A stretch of 64,000 nt of DNA from Niastella populi (GTDB lineage Bacteria; Bacteroidota; Bacteroidia; Chitinophagales; Chitinophagaceae). The stretch covers positions 1 to 64,000 of the forward strand of contig NZ_LWBP01000201.1 of NCBI RefSeq assembly GCF_002078015.1, in the 5' to 3' direction. How positions within the stretch are numbered: position 1 is the first letter of the stretch; every line of letters begins with the position of its first letter. The notes beneath the pieces were generated by a model. The model searched no databases. It was given only the letters and a program-made list of their open reading frames with translations, and was not told where the DNA came from. Below, in pieces: positions 46,561-55,951 of the stretch. The translations under genes and the position numbers were made by a program.

Positions 46561-48231
46561 TTAGAACGCCCAGCGGGGGTCGCCCACCGGACCACCTGAA
46601 CTGTTGCTTGTTCTTAGTTCAGAACCAGCCGGCAGTGTAAAATCACTGCTGTTGCCAGTCCACCCTGCGTCGACAGTTTTATTATTTTGCATCGTTACAA
46701 TAGCAGGAAATGTAGCCGCCACTGCAGGAGAAGCGCCATTGGTAAGGTTAAAGGTATTGCAATAAGACATGTCTGCGGTCGCCGCGGTTGCACGCATAAG
46801 GGCTGTACCGCTGGTCGATCCCGGCATCGGTGTATTGCTGATAATGCTATTGCTGATGGTTAGAATAAGTGGATTGGCATTGGCATCAATAAAGAAATTG
46901 TTCCGGGCGTCACGGCCAAAACTATTGATGGTGCATTGATCTATTAAAATAGTCGGCGGTACGGCCACCGTTATATTCGTGCTCCAGCCGATAAAAGCGC
47001 GGCCCAGGTTGTACAGGGTGGAATTGGTAAATTCAAGTTTTTCGAACTGCAGCTTTTCCATAGTAAAGAATGTGTAGGCATTCAGCGATTTACAATCATA
47101 CAGTTTGCAATTGTTGAATTTCATAGTACCAATCTTATGAGCGTTGTTAGCAGCCCTGTTGCCTCTGAAAATACAATTCCCCATGTCATGAACATAACAG
47201 TTCTCAACTATTATATCGGTGAAAGTAGCCGCTTCCGAATCACTGTTCAACCCTGTAAGATTTAGAAAGTACAGCGCCTGGGAAGCCGTGGCATTGGCAG
47301 CCGCGCCGTCGAACTCAATACCTTTTAACGTAATGCCGGCGCCGGTTCCTTTAAGGGTGATTTCCCTGTAGTTGACCTTTGTATCTGCCGGGTTACCCGA
47401 TACCGACTGAATTGTAATTGTTTTTTGCAAAATGATCAAATTAACGAAAGCACCAGTGCCATCTACACAATTATAGGTGCCCGGGTCAAGACCAATTACA
47501 TCGCCGTTTGCAGCATTATTGACAGCCGCTACCAAATCATCTGAAGGAGTTAAAACCACTGTAAATATACTTGCAGCGGGAGTAACGAAGTTCATTGTTC
47601 CTTTCACCTTGGTACCCGCTAAAATTATTGCATTGTAAGTTGTATTGCCTGTCAGCCCGGTAATTTGTTTAAATCCTGCCGCTACATCATTTGCATCAAG
47701 ATCTACATCTATCTGAGACCCGCCGGTTGGCAGGAGAACAATTTTGGTTAAACCGCTTGTAATTCTCCACCGCAGGATAACGCTTTTGTCTTTAAGTTCC
47801 GCATCCAGTACCGGGAAAATGATCTGTTCGCCTGTAATAGAAAAACTGCTGCTGTATTCCCATTTAGAATCACCAATATTGTCAATTGCGTTGGCTTTTA
47901 CGCGGGCAAAATATTTTTGCTTTATTACAAGGTTATCATCTGTGATCGACAATGTGGTTGAGTCAATGACAACAGAATAATCGATCCCTGATTGAAAGAG
48001 CGAATCTTTGGATATTTCTACCGTATACTGAACACCTTTCCCCGCGGTATAAAGCGATGCAGGCCACTCCAGCTTTACTGCAGTTTCACCTGATGCAGCG
48101 GTGATTTTGGCAGGCTTGAAAAATCTGTCGGGTTCAAAAACGTCTTCTACATCTTTCTTACATGACACATTCAATATAACAAGCGCCAGCAGCAGTAGTA
48201 ATCCTTTTATAATTGTATTTATAGCTTTCAT
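46561..48231 (-). CDS. Surface lipoprotein, DUF4957/DUF5123-like
   Basis: A 556-residue lipoprotein (signal ends LNVSC, Cys24). Residues about 45-230 hold two Fn3-like repeats (VKLEWPASLYTAGKGVQYTV; VILRWRITSGLTKIV). Residues about 235-556 are a beta-helix with NNAANGDVIGLDPGTYN, typical of the DUF4957/DUF5123 proteins found beside SusD in pectin loci. By position, directly after SusD pair 2, it is a likely surface glycan-binding protein of the SusE/F role. Enzyme activity is not indicated. Confidence 0.8.
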   Translation of the reverse strand: MKAINTIIKGLLLLLALVILNVSCKKDVEDVFEPDRFFKPAKITAASGETAVKLEWPASLYTAGKGVQYTVEISKDSLFQSGIDYSVVIDSTTLSITDDNLVIKQKYFARVKANAIDNIGDSKWEYSSSFSITGEQIIFPVLDAELKDKSVILRWRITSGLTKIVLLPTGGSQIDVDLDANDVAAGFKQITGLTGNTTYNAIILAGTKVKGTMNFVTPAASIFTVVLTPSDDLVAAVNNAANGDVIGLDPGTYNCVDGTGAFVNLIILQKTITIQSVSGNPADTKVNYREITLKGTGAGITLKGIEFDGAAANATASQALYFLNLTGLNSDSEAATFTDIIVENCYVHDMGNCIFRGNRAANNAHKIGTMKFNNCKLYDCKSLNAYTFFTMEKLQFEKLEFTNSTLYNLGRAFIGWSTNITVAVPPTILIDQCTINSFGRDARNNFFIDANANPLILTISNSIISNTPMPGSTSGTALMRATAATADMSYCNTFNLTNGASPAVAATFPAIVTMQNNKTVDAGWTGNSSDFTLPAGSELRTSNSSGGPVGDPRWAF

Positions 48232-48273
48232 ATGTGTAATAAGTTAGATATCCGTAATGCAATCATTCAATCA

Positions 48274-50103
48274 TTAATACCCATAATCCTGAGAGAGATT
48301 AAAATTTTGATTCAGAATGCCTGTGTATATAGGAAACAACTCCCTGCTGTTTTCCTTGAATGCCAGGGCAAATCCCTGCCTTGAACCTGTTATGTACTCT
48401 TCGGTAACTGCCGCTCTCCAGTTTTTCTTTAAATGGCCCGACGGAGTTGTAGTTGTTTGATCAGGCTGGTACATTACTTTGGATACTTCTCCCCCATACA
48501 GGTTGAAATCGGCTATTTCGGCGGGAATGGTCCCGTTTTTCAGCTTATTGGCAATCGTATAAATGTATTGGGGTACATTGGCGTAACGGCCGGTTCCGGT
48601 CATAAATTCTCTCAGTTTCGCTCTGGTTTCGGTTATTTTTGAAGCCAGCAGGTTCCAGCGGATAAGATCGTATTTCCGAACTCCCTCACCGCCGAATTCA
48701 AGCAAACGCTCCTTTGCAAGTGCATTAAAAAAACCTGCTTTATCTGTAGGCGTTGTGCCCATTCTGCTTTCATAACCTGTATAAGCCCTTTTACGTACTG
48801 CCTCATAAGCGCTGATGGCCTGGGCAGATGGTCCGTTGTTCAATTCATTATCTGCTTCAGCAAACATCAGTAACACATCGGCATATCGCAAGATCGGCCA
48901 GTTGATCCCCAGCGTTTGGTTGGTGCCGTTTATGCTTGTCCAGTATTTCCGGTATTTTCCGTCGCGCATATCGGTAGCGCCTGTGAGCACTTTGTTATCG
49001 GTACCATCTACTTCAAAATAAGCAAGCGTTACATCACGGCGGCTGTCGCCAATGGAATCGAATTCATAAAAATAAGTCGGGATCGCAACAACGCCGCCAT
49101 TAGCCGATCCATAAGATGAGTTGGCATTTATCCTTATTCCGTTGGCATACCCCAGTTTGCTGTCGGTTCTTGCATTACCGCCGAATGCGCCCGCCTCAAA
49201 TATCCATTCGTGGTTGGCGTCCTGCCGGTTGCTGTTATGTAGGGTTTTGAAAAGGTTTTCAAAACTCGGGTTCAAGCCATGTTTACCGCTCTCCATAATT
49301 TCACGGCACTCATCGAGGGCAATTTTATAAAAGTCTTTATAATCATCTCTGCGTGTCATTACCTGCGGTTCACGTCTCAGCGAATAGCCGCCACGCGCCA
49401 ATGCGATCCTTGCACGAAGCCCTTTTGCAGCTCCTTTCGTAATGCGGGTACTGAGATCCTCTCCCGCCTCGCCCCGCCAGGGTAACAGTTCGGCAGCTGT
49501 ATTTAGATCCTCAAGCAGCACATTGTAAATCGAATCACGATCGGTTTTAGGCAGGTACAAATTGGAAACATCTGCAGAGGGCTGCAAATGTGCCGGCACA
49601 TCGCCCCAGTTACGGATCAATTCATGATAAAACTGCGCACGCAACGTAAGTACTTCACCATATAACCTGCGCATAGCCGTCTTCTCTGCGGCAGTACCAT
49701 CGTTGTATAAATCAGACAGAGGAATATATTTGATGCAGATATTGGCTCTTTCTATGCCTTCGTATAATTGTATGAAGGGTTTGTCTAATTCGGTGTTGTC
49801 GGGGCTTGCGCCATAACAGCTAAGCCCCCTTCTATCGAGCGGGTTATAGTCGCCCGATGTTTTAAAATCTTCTGCCGCCATGGGATACAAAAGCGAAATA
49901 CGGCTTCCATAACCATTATCGCCCATTAACTTGTTGTAAACCCCAATTACAGCCGATTCGGTATATGACAAACTGGGGAATACCGCATCCTGTGAAACGG
50001 TAGAAGGGTTTTCTACATCAAGATATTTTTTACAGGATGAGCATACAATTAAACCTGTAGCTATTAATATAAGAAGTGCTGATTTTGAATTTCTATTTTT
50101 CAT
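48274..50103 (-). CDS. SusD/RagB-family lipoprotein (pair 2)
   Basis: A 609-residue outer-surface lipoprotein; the signal ends CSSC (Cys24) followed by KKYLDVENPS, a common SusD start. The SusD motifs are LRAQFYHELIRNWGDVP (near 150), PILRYADVLLMFAEADNE (near 400) and LAKERLLEFGGEGVRKYDLIRW (near 465). It binds pectic oligomers for SusC pair 2, which is encoded 20 bases upstream. Confidence 0.94.
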   Translation of the reverse strand: MKNRNSKSALLILIATGLIVCSSCKKYLDVENPSTVSQDAVFPSLSYTESAVIGVYNKLMGDNGYGSRISLLYPMAAEDFKTSGDYNPLDRRGLSCYGASPDNTELDKPFIQLYEGIERANICIKYIPLSDLYNDGTAAEKTAMRRLYGEVLTLRAQFYHELIRNWGDVPAHLQPSADVSNLYLPKTDRDSIYNVLLEDLNTAAELLPWRGEAGEDLSTRITKGAAKGLRARIALARGGYSLRREPQVMTRRDDYKDFYKIALDECREIMESGKHGLNPSFENLFKTLHNSNRQDANHEWIFEAGAFGGNARTDSKLGYANGIRINANSSYGSANGGVVAIPTYFYEFDSIGDSRRDVTLAYFEVDGTDNKVLTGATDMRDGKYRKYWTSINGTNQTLGINWPILRYADVLLMFAEADNELNNGPSAQAISAYEAVRKRAYTGYESRMGTTPTDKAGFFNALAKERLLEFGGEGVRKYDLIRWNLLASKITETRAKLREFMTGTGRYANVPQYIYTIANKLKNGTIPAEIADFNLYGGEVSKVMYQPDQTTTTPSGHLKKNWRAAVTEEYITGSRQGFALAFKENSRELFPIYTGILNQNFNLSQDYGY

Positions 50104-50122
50104 CGAGGCGATCGTTTAGCGG

Positions 50123-53100
50123 TTAAAAAGTAACATTTACACCAGCCAGAATATACCGGCTGCGGGGATAAGCGGCATAATCGACACCGGGAGTAAGCGG
50201 GTTACTACGGCGCGTATTCGCTTCGGGATCAAACCCTGAATAACCGGTCAGTGTCAGCAGATTATTTACGGTGGCATACACCCTGAACTGGGAAAACACT
50301 TTACTTTTTTTCAACAACCCATCGGGCAGGGAATAACCCAACGTCACATTGCTGATACGAAGGAACGATCCATCTTCTATCGCAAATGAATGCAGGAAGT
50401 ATTGACCGGCGGATGGGGTCCAGTATTTTGTATTCGCATTTAATTCACTCAGCGCAACCGGATCAGTGACCTTCACACCATTATCGTCATACCACTTCCA
50501 CCTGTCGTTCATTGAAGCAAGCATATTATTGTCGCGGTATAAATACTGGGTAGTAAATTCTATTTTGTTGGCGTTATACACTTTATTGCCAACGGAAAAG
50601 TTCATAAAAATACTGGCATCAAATCCTTTGTAACTAAACTGCTGGTTAAACCCGCCTGAGAACTTTGGCTGGGCATTTCCAAGTACGGTTCTGTCGCCGG
50701 CGCCTATCATCATATCGGCTTTATCGCCCAGTTTTTTTAGTTTCAGGTCGCCCGGCTGGGGATCCCTGTTTCCCAAAGCAACGTTTTTGGTGTTAGCGAC
50801 ATCTGCCTTTAACGTATACGCCTGGGTAGAGGCATTATAGTCAAAGTCATCTACGGTATAAAACCCGTCAGTAACATAACCGTAAAACTGTCCTATCGGC
50901 TGCCCTACCTGAACCAAAAAATCCTGGTAGGTAGCGCTTATCCAGCCGGCTTCCTCGAGGTAAGAATTTTTGGGCTGGCCGGAAGGATCGAGCCCAAGGC
51001 TAACAATTTTATTTTTATTGAAGGCCATATTGAAGCTCGCGTTCCAGTTAAAATCCTTATTTCTCATAACTGTTCCGTTTAGCTGTATTTCCAGGCCCTT
51101 GTTTTCCGTTTTTCCTATGTTCTGGAACTGTGTGGTATATCCGCTGGTTTGTGGAATATTCGCCTGCAGCAAAAGATCCCTGGTATTGTTAAAATACCAG
51201 TCTATTGTTGCATTCAACCGGTTCCTGAATAAAGCGATGTCTAACCCGAGGTTTCGTGAAACGGTGGTTTCCCATTTAAGGTTTGCATTCGCCAGTTGTA
51301 ACGCTGCGAAACCCGGCGTAACGGATTCATTAAATGCATATCCGTCATTGCCTGATGCTGTAAACATTGTTTTATACAGATCGGCGCCGATCCTGTTGTT
51401 TCCCGCCGTACCGATACTAAACCGCATTTTCAATTCAGAAATAAAGTCGGCTTCTTTCATAAATTCTTCATCGGAAATGCGCCAGGCGAGTGCCATGGAA
51501 GGAAAATAAGCGTTGCGGTTTTCTTTTGCAAAAAGCGAGGAACCATCGCGGCGTAATGTGAAAGTTGCCATATACTTTCCGTCATATGAATAGTTTGCCC
51601 GGCTAAATACCGACAACAGCCGGTTTATCCCATGCGAGGTTGATGGAGCATCCTGTATTAATCCGGAAGGCGGCGTAGCTTTCTGAATACCCGCAAACGC
51701 CTGTTCCGGTGTAATATCTTTCGGCAGCCATTTGGTCGTAATATTCAAACTCTTCGACCTGGCCTCGTAAATTTCCTGACCCACCAAAACATCTATCTGG
51801 TGTTTACCAAAACCTCTTCTATAATTAAGCGTATTGGAATTGGTTAATGAAAGCCCGTCACCTGTTGTCATCTGAACCACCGGCATATCGGCATTCTGCC
51901 GCGCAATACCTGTAACTACCCCATTGAATGTATTCGTCTTTCTTTCTGTATTATTAATACCCAAAACAGTTTTATAAGTGAGCCCTTTTATGATCTCATA
52001 ACTGAAATATCCATTTACGATCACATCGTTCCGGTAATCGTATTTTAGCTCCTGGTTGGCCAATAAAAGCGGACTGGTCAAATTGGTAAGGTTGGCATAA
52101 TTTTCATCAAACTCATCTACCTGGCTTTCCAAACCCGGGGCAATAAAGGGCCTGAACCGTACGGAGTTCCTCAACCTGTTCGTTCCCTGTGTACCGGTGC
52201 TTGAAGTACCCACCCCATCTATCCGTTGACGGCTGTACCTTGTATTTATTCCAACTTTAAACCGGTCATTCACTTTATGATCAAGCTTCAGGGTTGCCAA
52301 CGTTCTTTTAAAACCCGAATTCAACATGATCCCTTCTTCATCGGTATTATTCAGGCCAATGTTAAACGTGGTTGATTTTGTTCCACCGGTTACACCCAAT
52401 ACATGTGTCTGACTGAAAGCATCGCGGCCAAAAACCTTATCCTGCCAGTCGGTAAACGGCATACTTTTATACAACTCCAGATCTTCCCAACTTCCATAAC
52501 GATCTCTGAAAGCATCTCTGGTTTCCTGGTTCGTGTTGTAATTATATATCTGGTACTGATACTTTACATAATCGTAAGGATTCATTACAGCGAGTTTGTT
52601 AACTATCTTCCTTACACCCGCAAATCCGTTGTAGGTAACCTTGGTTTTCATTTCATGGCCGCCCTTGGTAGTAATGATTATCACCCCATTGGCTCCCCGG
52701 GCCCCATATATGGCTGTTGAAGCAGCATCTTTCAACACGTTGATCGATTCTATTTCCTGCAACGACAATACCGATAAAGCATTTTCCATCTGAATGCCAT
52801 CTACGATATACAAAGGCGAATTGTCCTGCGTAATTGAACCGCCGCCACGCACACGTACAAGTATATCGGCGCCAGGCCTACCCTCGGTGGTAGTAACCTG
52901 AACGCCGGCCAGCCGCCCGGTAATGGCTTCGGCAGCCGAACTCAGCGGTATGTCTTTCATATCTTTAGCTGCTACCGATGATACCGAACCGGTAACATTT
53001 CTCCGGCTTACCGTCTGGTATCCAATTACCACTACATCATCGAGGTTTGAAGAAAGTGTTTCAAGAAGAATTGAAACCGGTTTATTTCCATCGGTAGCAA

Positions 53101-53341
53101 TTTCACGTAACCTGAAACCGGTTGATGAAACTACCAGTATCACTTTTCCCGTACCCGTAACAGGTAGCTTAAAATTCCCCGATACATCGGTTTGCGTACC
53201 TGTACTGGTCCCTTTCACCATCACGCTTACCGCAGCAAGCGGAACACCTTTTTCATCGGAAACAGTTCCGCTGATCGTTCGGGTTTGGGCAAAAAGAAAT
53301 AGTGGAATGAAGAAATGAAGGACTACCAAAGTAACTCTCAT
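50123..53341 (-). CDS. SusC/RagA TonB-dependent transporter (pair 2)
   Basis: A 1072-residue outer-membrane importer. ATG 53341 starts the signal peptide MRVTLVVLHFFIPLFLFAQ; a TTG four codons upstream is less likely. Then a carboxypeptidase-like domain (about 20-105, TISGTVSDEKGVPLAAVSV), the plug (about 110-230; VVVIGYQTVSRRNVTGSV; ANGVIIITTKGG) and the barrel ending LAGVNVTF. Unlike pair 1 there is no STN domain, so it does not signal to a FecR protein; a LacI-type regulator is divergent from it instead. Confidence 0.95.
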   Translation of the reverse strand: MRVTLVVLHFFIPLFLFAQTRTISGTVSDEKGVPLAAVSVMVKGTSTGTQTDVSGNFKLPVTGTGKVILVVSSTGFRLREIATDGNKPVSILLETLSSNLDDVVVIGYQTVSRRNVTGSVSSVAAKDMKDIPLSSAAEAITGRLAGVQVTTTEGRPGADILVRVRGGGSITQDNSPLYIVDGIQMENALSVLSLQEIESINVLKDAASTAIYGARGANGVIIITTKGGHEMKTKVTYNGFAGVRKIVNKLAVMNPYDYVKYQYQIYNYNTNQETRDAFRDRYGSWEDLELYKSMPFTDWQDKVFGRDAFSQTHVLGVTGGTKSTTFNIGLNNTDEEGIMLNSGFKRTLATLKLDHKVNDRFKVGINTRYSRQRIDGVGTSSTGTQGTNRLRNSVRFRPFIAPGLESQVDEFDENYANLTNLTSPLLLANQELKYDYRNDVIVNGYFSYEIIKGLTYKTVLGINNTERKTNTFNGVVTGIARQNADMPVVQMTTGDGLSLTNSNTLNYRRGFGKHQIDVLVGQEIYEARSKSLNITTKWLPKDITPEQAFAGIQKATPPSGLIQDAPSTSHGINRLLSVFSRANYSYDGKYMATFTLRRDGSSLFAKENRNAYFPSMALAWRISDEEFMKEADFISELKMRFSIGTAGNNRIGADLYKTMFTASGNDGYAFNESVTPGFAALQLANANLKWETTVSRNLGLDIALFRNRLNATIDWYFNNTRDLLLQANIPQTSGYTTQFQNIGKTENKGLEIQLNGTVMRNKDFNWNASFNMAFNKNKIVSLGLDPSGQPKNSYLEEAGWISATYQDFLVQVGQPIGQFYGYVTDGFYTVDDFDYNASTQAYTLKADVANTKNVALGNRDPQPGDLKLKKLGDKADMMIGAGDRTVLGNAQPKFSGGFNQQFSYKGFDASIFMNFSVGNKVYNANKIEFTTQYLYRDNNMLASMNDRWKWYDDNGVKVTDPVALSELNANTKYWTPSAGQYFLHSFAIEDGSFLRISNVTLGYSLPDGLLKKSKVFSQFRVYATVNNLLTLTGYSGFDPEANTRRSNPLTPGVDYAAYPRSRYILAGVNVTF

Positions 53342-54037
53342 ATGGCTGGTCAATTTTGGGGGTTCATACTGCCTCAGGCGGCATTATCTGCCGGTTACCT
53401 GGAGTATCTGAATATTAAATGCAATCGTTTTTAACTTAATCCAATGTCAATTCTAGTGAGATATTTTTTAATTAATGAGAAACCACTGGCATTTTTCTAT
53501 GCAATCGTTCCCGGCAACGATGTAAACCGCAGGGAACTAACAGGGTAAGCAATGTTACCGGTTGTTGGTTACTGGTTGCCGGTGCAGAAACGATGTTTAG
53601 GGCGAATGGTTTCCTGAACAAAAAAACCTGTTATAATCCGTGCCACGGTGTGCATTATCCCATTTTGCTAATTGCTTATTGCGCATTGTTAATCAATGCC
53701 CCCGGCTTTGCGCCAGCCTTCCGGGGCAGGCACTCACCGTTGCGGAAAGTTTTGAATACCAGGTTTTGCGCCGGCCTTTTCCCGTGCAATCAACCCCAGG
53801 TTCAATTGGAATATGAAATTGGTAAGCGTACCAGGTTTTGCGAACTCCTATAATTCGCAGTTCTCTTTTTGGCAACAGGCAAAAGCTGCCGGTTTTCGGT
53901 CTGTCCTAAAATTTGCAAATTTCTTCCCTGCCTGTTGTCTATCGCCTATGGCCAATTGGTTACTATATTGCAAATTGCAATTGTTTAACAGCCTTATAGA
54001 AAAAAGACTATTTTTATCGGTATATAGCAGCCATACT
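53342..54037. other. Divergent promoter region, susC pair 2 and lacI
   Basis: About 700 bases without a gene. The half near susC holds the palindrome at 53504-53521 and related GCAATCGTTTTTAAC at 53421-53436. The half near lacI has GC-rich words at 53690-53790 and AT-rich words (TTGCAAATTGCAATTG near 53968). It should contain the promoters for both transcripts; no consensus is clear enough to place them. Confidence 0.45.
53504..53521. promoter_or_regulatory. Candidate LacI-family operator
   Basis: ATCGTTCCCGGCAACGAT: arms ATCGTT and AACGAT are exact inverted repeats around a CG-containing centre, the form of LacI/GalR-family operators. It lies about 163 bases upstream of the susC pair 2 start, in the region shared with the LacI-type gene. 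A close match is at 26983-27000. Confidence 0.5.
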
Positions 54038-55093
54038 GTGAAATTTGAGACTGTAACCATAAAAGATATCGCCAGGGCGTTGGGACTTTCAACTTCTACC
54101 GTTTCGCGTGCATTGCGTGGTAGTTATGAGATCAGTCCCGAAACAAAAAAACTGGTGCTTGAATACGCCGAGAAAATCAATTACCGGCCCAACCCGATCG
54201 CTTTGAGTTTGAAAGAACGGAAAAGCCGGTCGATCGGCGTGGTAGTCAGCGAGATCGCTAATACGTTTTTCTCGCAGGCGATCAATGGAATTGAATCCAT
54301 TGCTTACAACCGGGGCTACCACGTTATTATTTCCCAAAGCCATGAATCGTACGAGCGGGAAAAGGTGACCATTCAACACCTTGCCTCGCGTTCGGTTGAC
54401 GGGTTGCTGGTATCGCTCTCGAACGAAACCATCGATCTGAGCCACCTGAAACAGCTTCACGAAAAAGGGTTGCCGGTTGTGTTCTTCGACCGCATTACCG
54501 ACGAAATAAATACCCATAAGGTTACTGCCAATAATTTCAAAGGCGCTTATGATGCCACCCAGCATTTGATCAATAAAGGTTTTACCCGCATTGCGCATAT
54601 TACCAATTCGCAAAACCTGTCAATAACCCGCGAGCGGTTGCAGGGGTACCAGGAGGCGCTGAAGAAGAATAATATCCCGTTTGATGAAAAGCTGGTGCAC
54701 TACACCCTGCATGGCGGTATGATCTATGATGAGATCGAGGGAGAAATAAAAAAGATGTTCAGTGCCCGTCAAAAACCTGACGCTATTTTAACCGCCAGCG
54801 ATCGCGTTACTACCTCCTGCCTTACGGCCCTGAAAGCTGCCGGTAAACGCATACCGGAAGATATTTCGGTGATAGGTTTTACCAATACCAATATTGCAGA
54901 GCTGTTCAACCCGCCTTTATCGGCTGTTCGCCAGCCGGCCTTCGATATGGGCCAGGCGGCTACGGAGCTGCTGATCCAGATCATCGAGAGCAAACGCCCC
55001 GTTACTGAGTTTGAAACGAGGATCCTCGATACGGAGTTGTTTACCAGGGAGAGTTCGGAGCACCCGCCAATACAGCCGAAAGCTGAAAGCTGA
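54038..55093 (+). CDS. LacI-family transcriptional regulator
   Basis: A 351-residue regulator from a GTG start; the homology begins VKFETVTIKDIARALGLS. The frame is open further upstream but shows no family character there. Residues 6-60 are the LacI headpiece (TIKDIARALGLSTSTVSRAL, then PNPIALSLKERKS hinge). Residues about 62-340 are the periplasmic-binding-like effector domain (SIGVVVSEIANTFFS, DGLLVSLSNE, PVVFFDRI, GFTRIAHIT, ISVIGFTN). It probably represses the pectin genes until a pectin sugar appears. The last codons (coding IQPKAES) are part of the AAATACAGC-type repeat. Confidence 0.92.
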   Translation: MKFETVTIKDIARALGLSTSTVSRALRGSYEISPETKKLVLEYAEKINYRPNPIALSLKERKSRSIGVVVSEIANTFFSQAINGIESIAYNRGYHVIISQSHESYEREKVTIQHLASRSVDGLLVSLSNETIDLSHLKQLHEKGLPVVFFDRITDEINTHKVTANNFKGAYDATQHLINKGFTRIAHITNSQNLSITRERLQGYQEALKKNNIPFDEKLVHYTLHGGMIYDEIEGEIKKMFSARQKPDAILTASDRVTTSCLTALKAAGKRIPEDISVIGFTNTNIAELFNPPLSAVRQPAFDMGQAATELLIQIIESKRPVTEFETRILDTELFTRESSEHPPIQPKAES

Positions 55094-55345
55094 AAGCGAA
55101 TACAAATACAAGCTACACGCTTCAAGCTGCAGGCAAATACAGGCGAAAGCTGAAAGCCAAAAAGCAAAAAAACTGAAAGTTTAAAGCATAAAGCGAAGTA
55201 CATAAACAATACCCTATACACCTTTATCAACCCCGACTTCATCGGGGCAGGTTTTGTCAAACTGTTAACTTGTCAACATCTTCCCCTTCCTTCCTCCCTT
55301 TCCCCGCCGCAGCTACAATTCATCCCCCCCTTTCTGCCTGATTTT
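55064..55345. repeat. AAATACAGC-type repeats after lacI
   Basis: Words such as GCCGAAAGCTGAAAGC and GCGAATACAAATACAAGC begin inside the last codons of the lacI-type gene and continue to about 55195. TTATCAACC and GTCAAACTGTTAACTTGTC words follow to about 55280, then a C/T-rich stretch. Confidence 0.8.
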
Positions 55346-55577
55346 CAGTAAAAACCCGGTTATTTATCATATTTTTTTACCCCCATTTCATATGAAAATG
55401 GTGCTTTACCATATGCTTTCAACCTGTTTTCATATGAAAATGGTACTTGTTCATATGATACTACTACGTTTTCATATGAAAATGGAACGCTACCATATGA
55501 TTTCACTATGTTTTCATATGAAAATGATACTCCACCATATGATTTAAATACGTTTTCATATGAAAAAGCGGTTCTGC
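55346..55577. repeat. Phased 21-bp array, CATATG part
   Basis: CATATG occurs nine times at exactly 21-base steps: 55389, 55410, 55431, 55452, 55473, 55494, 55515, 55536 and 55557. Diverged units continue the phase upstream (CATATT at 55368, CAGTAA at 55346). Odd units read CATATGAAAATGG; even units read CATATGATTTCAC and end in GTTTT. This makes a 42-bp dimer, with the 14-base palindrome TTTTCATATGAAAA at 55427, 55469, 55511 and 55553. It is not in an open frame. Binding protein and role unknown. Confidence 0.93.
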
Positions 55578-55840
55578 CAAATTCTTCCGCCTCTTCCGTA
55601 ATTATAAACGCTCATTTAAAATTGCAAACCATGCTTCCATAATCCTGGATGCCCCTTCCATAATTTTGAAACATGCTTCCATAATTTTGAATCCCCTTCC
55701 CTAATTACGGAATATACTTCCGGAATTTTGAAAACCCGCTCATAATTACGGAACGTACTTCCAGAATTTTAAATCCCCGTTTATAATTACAAATCATGCC
55801 TCAAGAATTATAAACGGCCATTACTAATTTCAAAATGACC
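55578..55840. repeat. Phased 20-21 bp array, TAATT/GAATT part
   Basis: The phase of the CATATG units continues with CAAATT at 55578 and then units starting at 55599, 55619, 55640, 55661, 55682, 55702, 55723, 55743, 55764, 55784, 55805 and 55825 (average step 20.5). The unit is TAATTTTGAAAC-CTTCC. From 55702 the units alternate between TAATTACGGAAC-type and GAATTTTGAAA-type, a 41-bp dimer. It ends about 110 bases before the rpiA start. No coding potential. Confidence 0.88.
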
Positions 55841-55951
55841 AACAAATGTTATCAGCCGGTCCTTCATTATAAGCCCCACGGCTAAAGCAATGAGTGAATA
55901 GTTTGTTTTCATATGTGTGCTATTAACAAATTTTCCAATTATCTTCACCTC

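Noticed and set aside
53640-53656. Further member of the GTGCCAC hairpin family
   Set aside because: Only one arm (CCGTGCCACGGTGTGC) is present; there is no second arm nearby for a long stem.
53813-54037. N-terminal extension of the LacI-type regulator (75 codons)
   Set aside because: The LacI headpiece starts right after the GTG at 54038; the upstream part is Cys/Phe/Trp-rich without homology and is likely promoter DNA.
55346-55840. CRISPR array
   Set aside because: The periodic units are 20-21 bp with no constant-repeat plus unique-spacer structure, and no cas gene is present.
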